From Shinella sp. SUS2 (GTDB taxonomy: Bacteria; Pseudomonadota; Alphaproteobacteria; Rhizobiales; Rhizobiaceae), in NCBI RefSeq assembly GCF_001262505.1, contig NZ_KQ410723.1, forward strand, positions 434,001 to 498,000: a stretch of DNA of 64,000 nucleotides, read 5' to 3'. Below the pieces are notes generated by a model. It was not told the DNA's origin. It saw nothing but the letters and a program-made list of their open reading frames with translations, and ran no database searches. Shown one piece after another: positions 62,535 through 64,000 of the stretch (position 1 is the first letter of the stretch; every line of letters starts with the position of its first letter). The position numbers and the translations under genes are program-made.

Positions 62535-63485
62535 ATGCAGCTTCGCGCCCTCGGCAAGACCGGCCTTTCGATCGCTCCTCTCGTCTTCGGCGGCAATGTC
62601 TTCGGCTGGACGGCCGACGAGAAGACCTCCTTCGACCTGCTCGACGCCTTCACCGGCGCCGGCTTCAACGCCATCGACACGGCCGACGTCTATTCCCGCT
62701 GGGCGCCGGGCAACCAGGGCGGCGAATCCGAGGCGATCATCGGCAAGTGGTTGAAGCGCTCCGGCATCGCCCGCGACAGGGTGGTCGTCATCACCAAGGT
62801 CGGTTCCGACATGGGCCAGGGGCGCCGGGACCTGCGCAGGCGCTGGATCGTCGAGGCCGTCGAAAACTCGCTGAAGCGGCTCCAGACCGATCATATCGAC
62901 CTCTACCTCTCGCACTGGCCGGATCCGGAAACGCCCTATGAGGAAACCCTGGAGGCCCATGCGAGCCTGGTGAAGGCCGGCAAGGTGCGTGCCTTCGGCG
63001 CCTCGAACCTCGATGCCGGCCAGTTGCAGGCCTCGTTCGAGGCCGCCGACAAGGCCGGCCTGCCGCGCTATGGCGCGCTGCAGCCGGAATACAATCTCTA
63101 TGACCGCGCCGGTTTCGAGGGCGCGCTGGCCGACCTCTGCCGCAAAGAGGATCTTGGCGTCATCACCTATTACAGCCTCGCCTCCGGCTTCCTCACCGGC
63201 AAGTACCGCACGAAGGCGGACACGGAAGGCAGAACCCGCGGCGAGGGCGTCGTGCACTATCTCGACGACAAGGGCCGGCGCATTCTCGCCGCGCTCGACA
63301 CGGTAGCCGCCGACACCGGCGCGACACAGGCCGAAATCGCGCTCGCCTGGCTGATGGCCAAGCCCGCCGTCACTGCGCCGATCGCCAGCGCCACCGGCCT
63401 CGGCCAGCTCGCAAGCCTGACGAAGGCGGCGACCCTGACGCTGAGCGCGGAGCAGATGGCGGCGCTCGACGCGGCGGGGGCGTGA
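62535..63485 (+). CDS. Aldo/keto reductase
   Basis: 316 aa NADPH-dependent (beta/alpha)8 barrel enzyme from the ATG at 62535, with GGAGG 8 nt upstream. Catalytic Asp in AIDTADVYSRW (Asp, Tyr), the active Lys in VVITKVGSD and His in DLYLSHWPDPETP. C-terminal cofactor segment VTAPIASATGLGQL. Close to the AKR families acting on sugar aldehydes or toxic carbonyls; substrate unknown. The next gene starts 3 bp later. Confidence 0.94.
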   Translation: MQLRALGKTGLSIAPLVFGGNVFGWTADEKTSFDLLDAFTGAGFNAIDTADVYSRWAPGNQGGESEAIIGKWLKRSGIARDRVVVITKVGSDMGQGRRDLRRRWIVEAVENSLKRLQTDHIDLYLSHWPDPETPYEETLEAHASLVKAGKVRAFGASNLDAGQLQASFEAADKAGLPRYGALQPEYNLYDRAGFEGALADLCRKEDLGVITYYSLASGFLTGKYRTKADTEGRTRGEGVVHYLDDKGRRILAALDTVAADTGATQAEIALAWLMAKPAVTAPIASATGLGQLASLTKAATLTLSAEQMAALDAAGA

Positions 63486-63488
63486 CCC

Positions 63489-63932
63489 ATGGCCATCATC
63501 ATCCGCGATGCGCTGGAAAGTGACGAAGCCGCCTGGAGAAAGCTCTGGGCCGGCTACCTCGCCTTCTACGAGACCGACGTGCCGGAGGAGGTCACCGCCT
63601 TCACCTGGGCCCGCATCCTCGACCCCGGCTCCCGCGTCTCGATGCGCCTTGCCGACGAGGACGGGACGGTGCTGGGCTTTGCCATCCACCACTATCACGA
63701 TTCCACCTGGGACATCGCACCGGAAGGCTATCTCGAGGACATGTTCGTCGATGAAGACACGCGCGGCAAAGGCATCGGCCGGGCACTGATCAACGATCTC
63801 GTCACCATTTCCCGGCGCAACGGCTGGCGCGGGATCTACTGGCACACCCGCCATGACAATGCGCGCGCCCGCAAGCTCTATGACAGCTATGTCGAGACCG
63901 ACGGACACATCCGCTACCGGCTGGAGACCTAG
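63489..63932 (+). CDS. GNAT family N-acetyltransferase
   Basis: 147 aa acetyltransferase. Acetyl-CoA motif A: YLEDMFVDEDTRGKGIGRALINDLV (R-G-K-G-I-G). The strand order and the W-H-T-R-H-D-N-A-R-A-R-K-L-Y end fit the RimI/phosphinothricin-type subgroup. It directly follows the aldo/keto reductase and is probably co-transcribed. Substrate unknown. Confidence 0.92.
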   Translation: MAIIIRDALESDEAAWRKLWAGYLAFYETDVPEEVTAFTWARILDPGSRVSMRLADEDGTVLGFAIHHYHDSTWDIAPEGYLEDMFVDEDTRGKGIGRALINDLVTISRRNGWRGIYWHTRHDNARARKLYDSYVETDGHIRYRLET

Positions 63933-64000
63933 AGCTTTCCCGCATTGTCCGATGCCGAAGCAATCTCGCTTCGGCCGGAAATGCTCGAGCAGAACCTGCC
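63931..64000. repeat. Possible third interspersed repeat at window end
   Basis: Begins agagctttcccg after the GNAT stop and contains the hairpin CCGAAGC / GCTTCGG (63955-63974), then ggaaatgctcgagc, giving a long imperfect palindrome. It resembles rhizobial gagcattt-type repeats and could also terminate the transcript. It may continue beyond the window. Confidence 0.4.

Overview
This is a GC-rich chromosomal segment of an alphaproteobacterium, almost certainly a member of the Rhizobiaceae (Rhizobium/Ensifer/Shinella/Agrobacterium type; genus not resolved by eye). The reasons are a Tad/Cpa (Ctp) pilus locus of rhizobial order, a BA14K-family protein, an alphaproteobacterial sigma-32 promoter in front of dnaK, aconitase X plus hydroxyproline catabolism genes, and short interspersed repeats (ctagagcatttt type and a ggggagaaggtg type) familiar from rhizobial intergenic DNA. 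Most of the window is ordinary core or metabolic DNA with densely packed genes.

Layout: 1-4357 holds part of a Tad/Flp pilus locus (cpaC partial, cpaB, cpaA and an Flp pilin leftward; a small secretin-N-domain protein and two TadE/TadG-like pseudopilins rightward). 4477-17301 is a nucleoside salvage and uptake region: deoB, add and upp rightward, a clan AA aspartic protease, then a leftward block deoA, deoC, purine-nucleoside phosphorylase, cdd, and an ABC importer (two permeases, double ATPase, BMP-type binding protein) with slyX embedded on the opposite strand, then msrA. The importer brings in nucleosides, the phosphorylases and deaminases release bases and (deoxy)ribose-1-phosphate, DeoB moves the phosphate to C5, and DeoC splits deoxyribose-5-phosphate for central metabolism.

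17939-20003 is a tRNA-Ser(GGA) gene followed by an A/T-richer patch with an unrecognised small ORF and a sulfotransferase, which looks acquired. 20105-31554 is a proline/hydroxyproline catabolic island: aconitase X (cis-3-hydroxyproline dehydratase), a DadA/HypO-like FAD oxidase, a polar amino acid ABC importer, alpha-ketoglutaric semialdehyde dehydrogenase, an Ldh-family delta1-pyrroline-2-carboxylate reductase, a LysE exporter, a DapA-family deaminase and a GntR/FCD regulator with repeated TTGTCGACAA operator-like sites. No hydroxyproline 2-epimerase gene is visible in it.

31779-34623 is an EF-P modification cluster (epmB, epmA, efp). 34856-45167 carries an adenosine kinase-like gene, an SH3 protein, a 2-hydroxyacid dehydrogenase, moeB-like, recF, a HAD phosphatase, a TetR regulator facing a small membrane protein across a perfect 17-bp dyad, and dnaJ/dnaK. 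45637-46717 is a small low-GC-tailed pair that reads like a nuclease toxin with its immunity protein; this is the least ordinary locus in the window. 46729-63932 is housekeeping and miscellaneous: a bifunctional penicillin-binding protein, BA14K protein, an LPG-synthase-like membrane protein, M20 dipeptidase, MarR regulator, polA, an ABC exporter, a GH5 glycosidase, an IMPACT-family protein, 1-Cys peroxiredoxin, a Gfo/Idh/MocA oxidoreductase, an aldo/keto reductase and a GNAT acetyltransferase. No CRISPR array, insertion sequence, rRNA or replication origin was seen.
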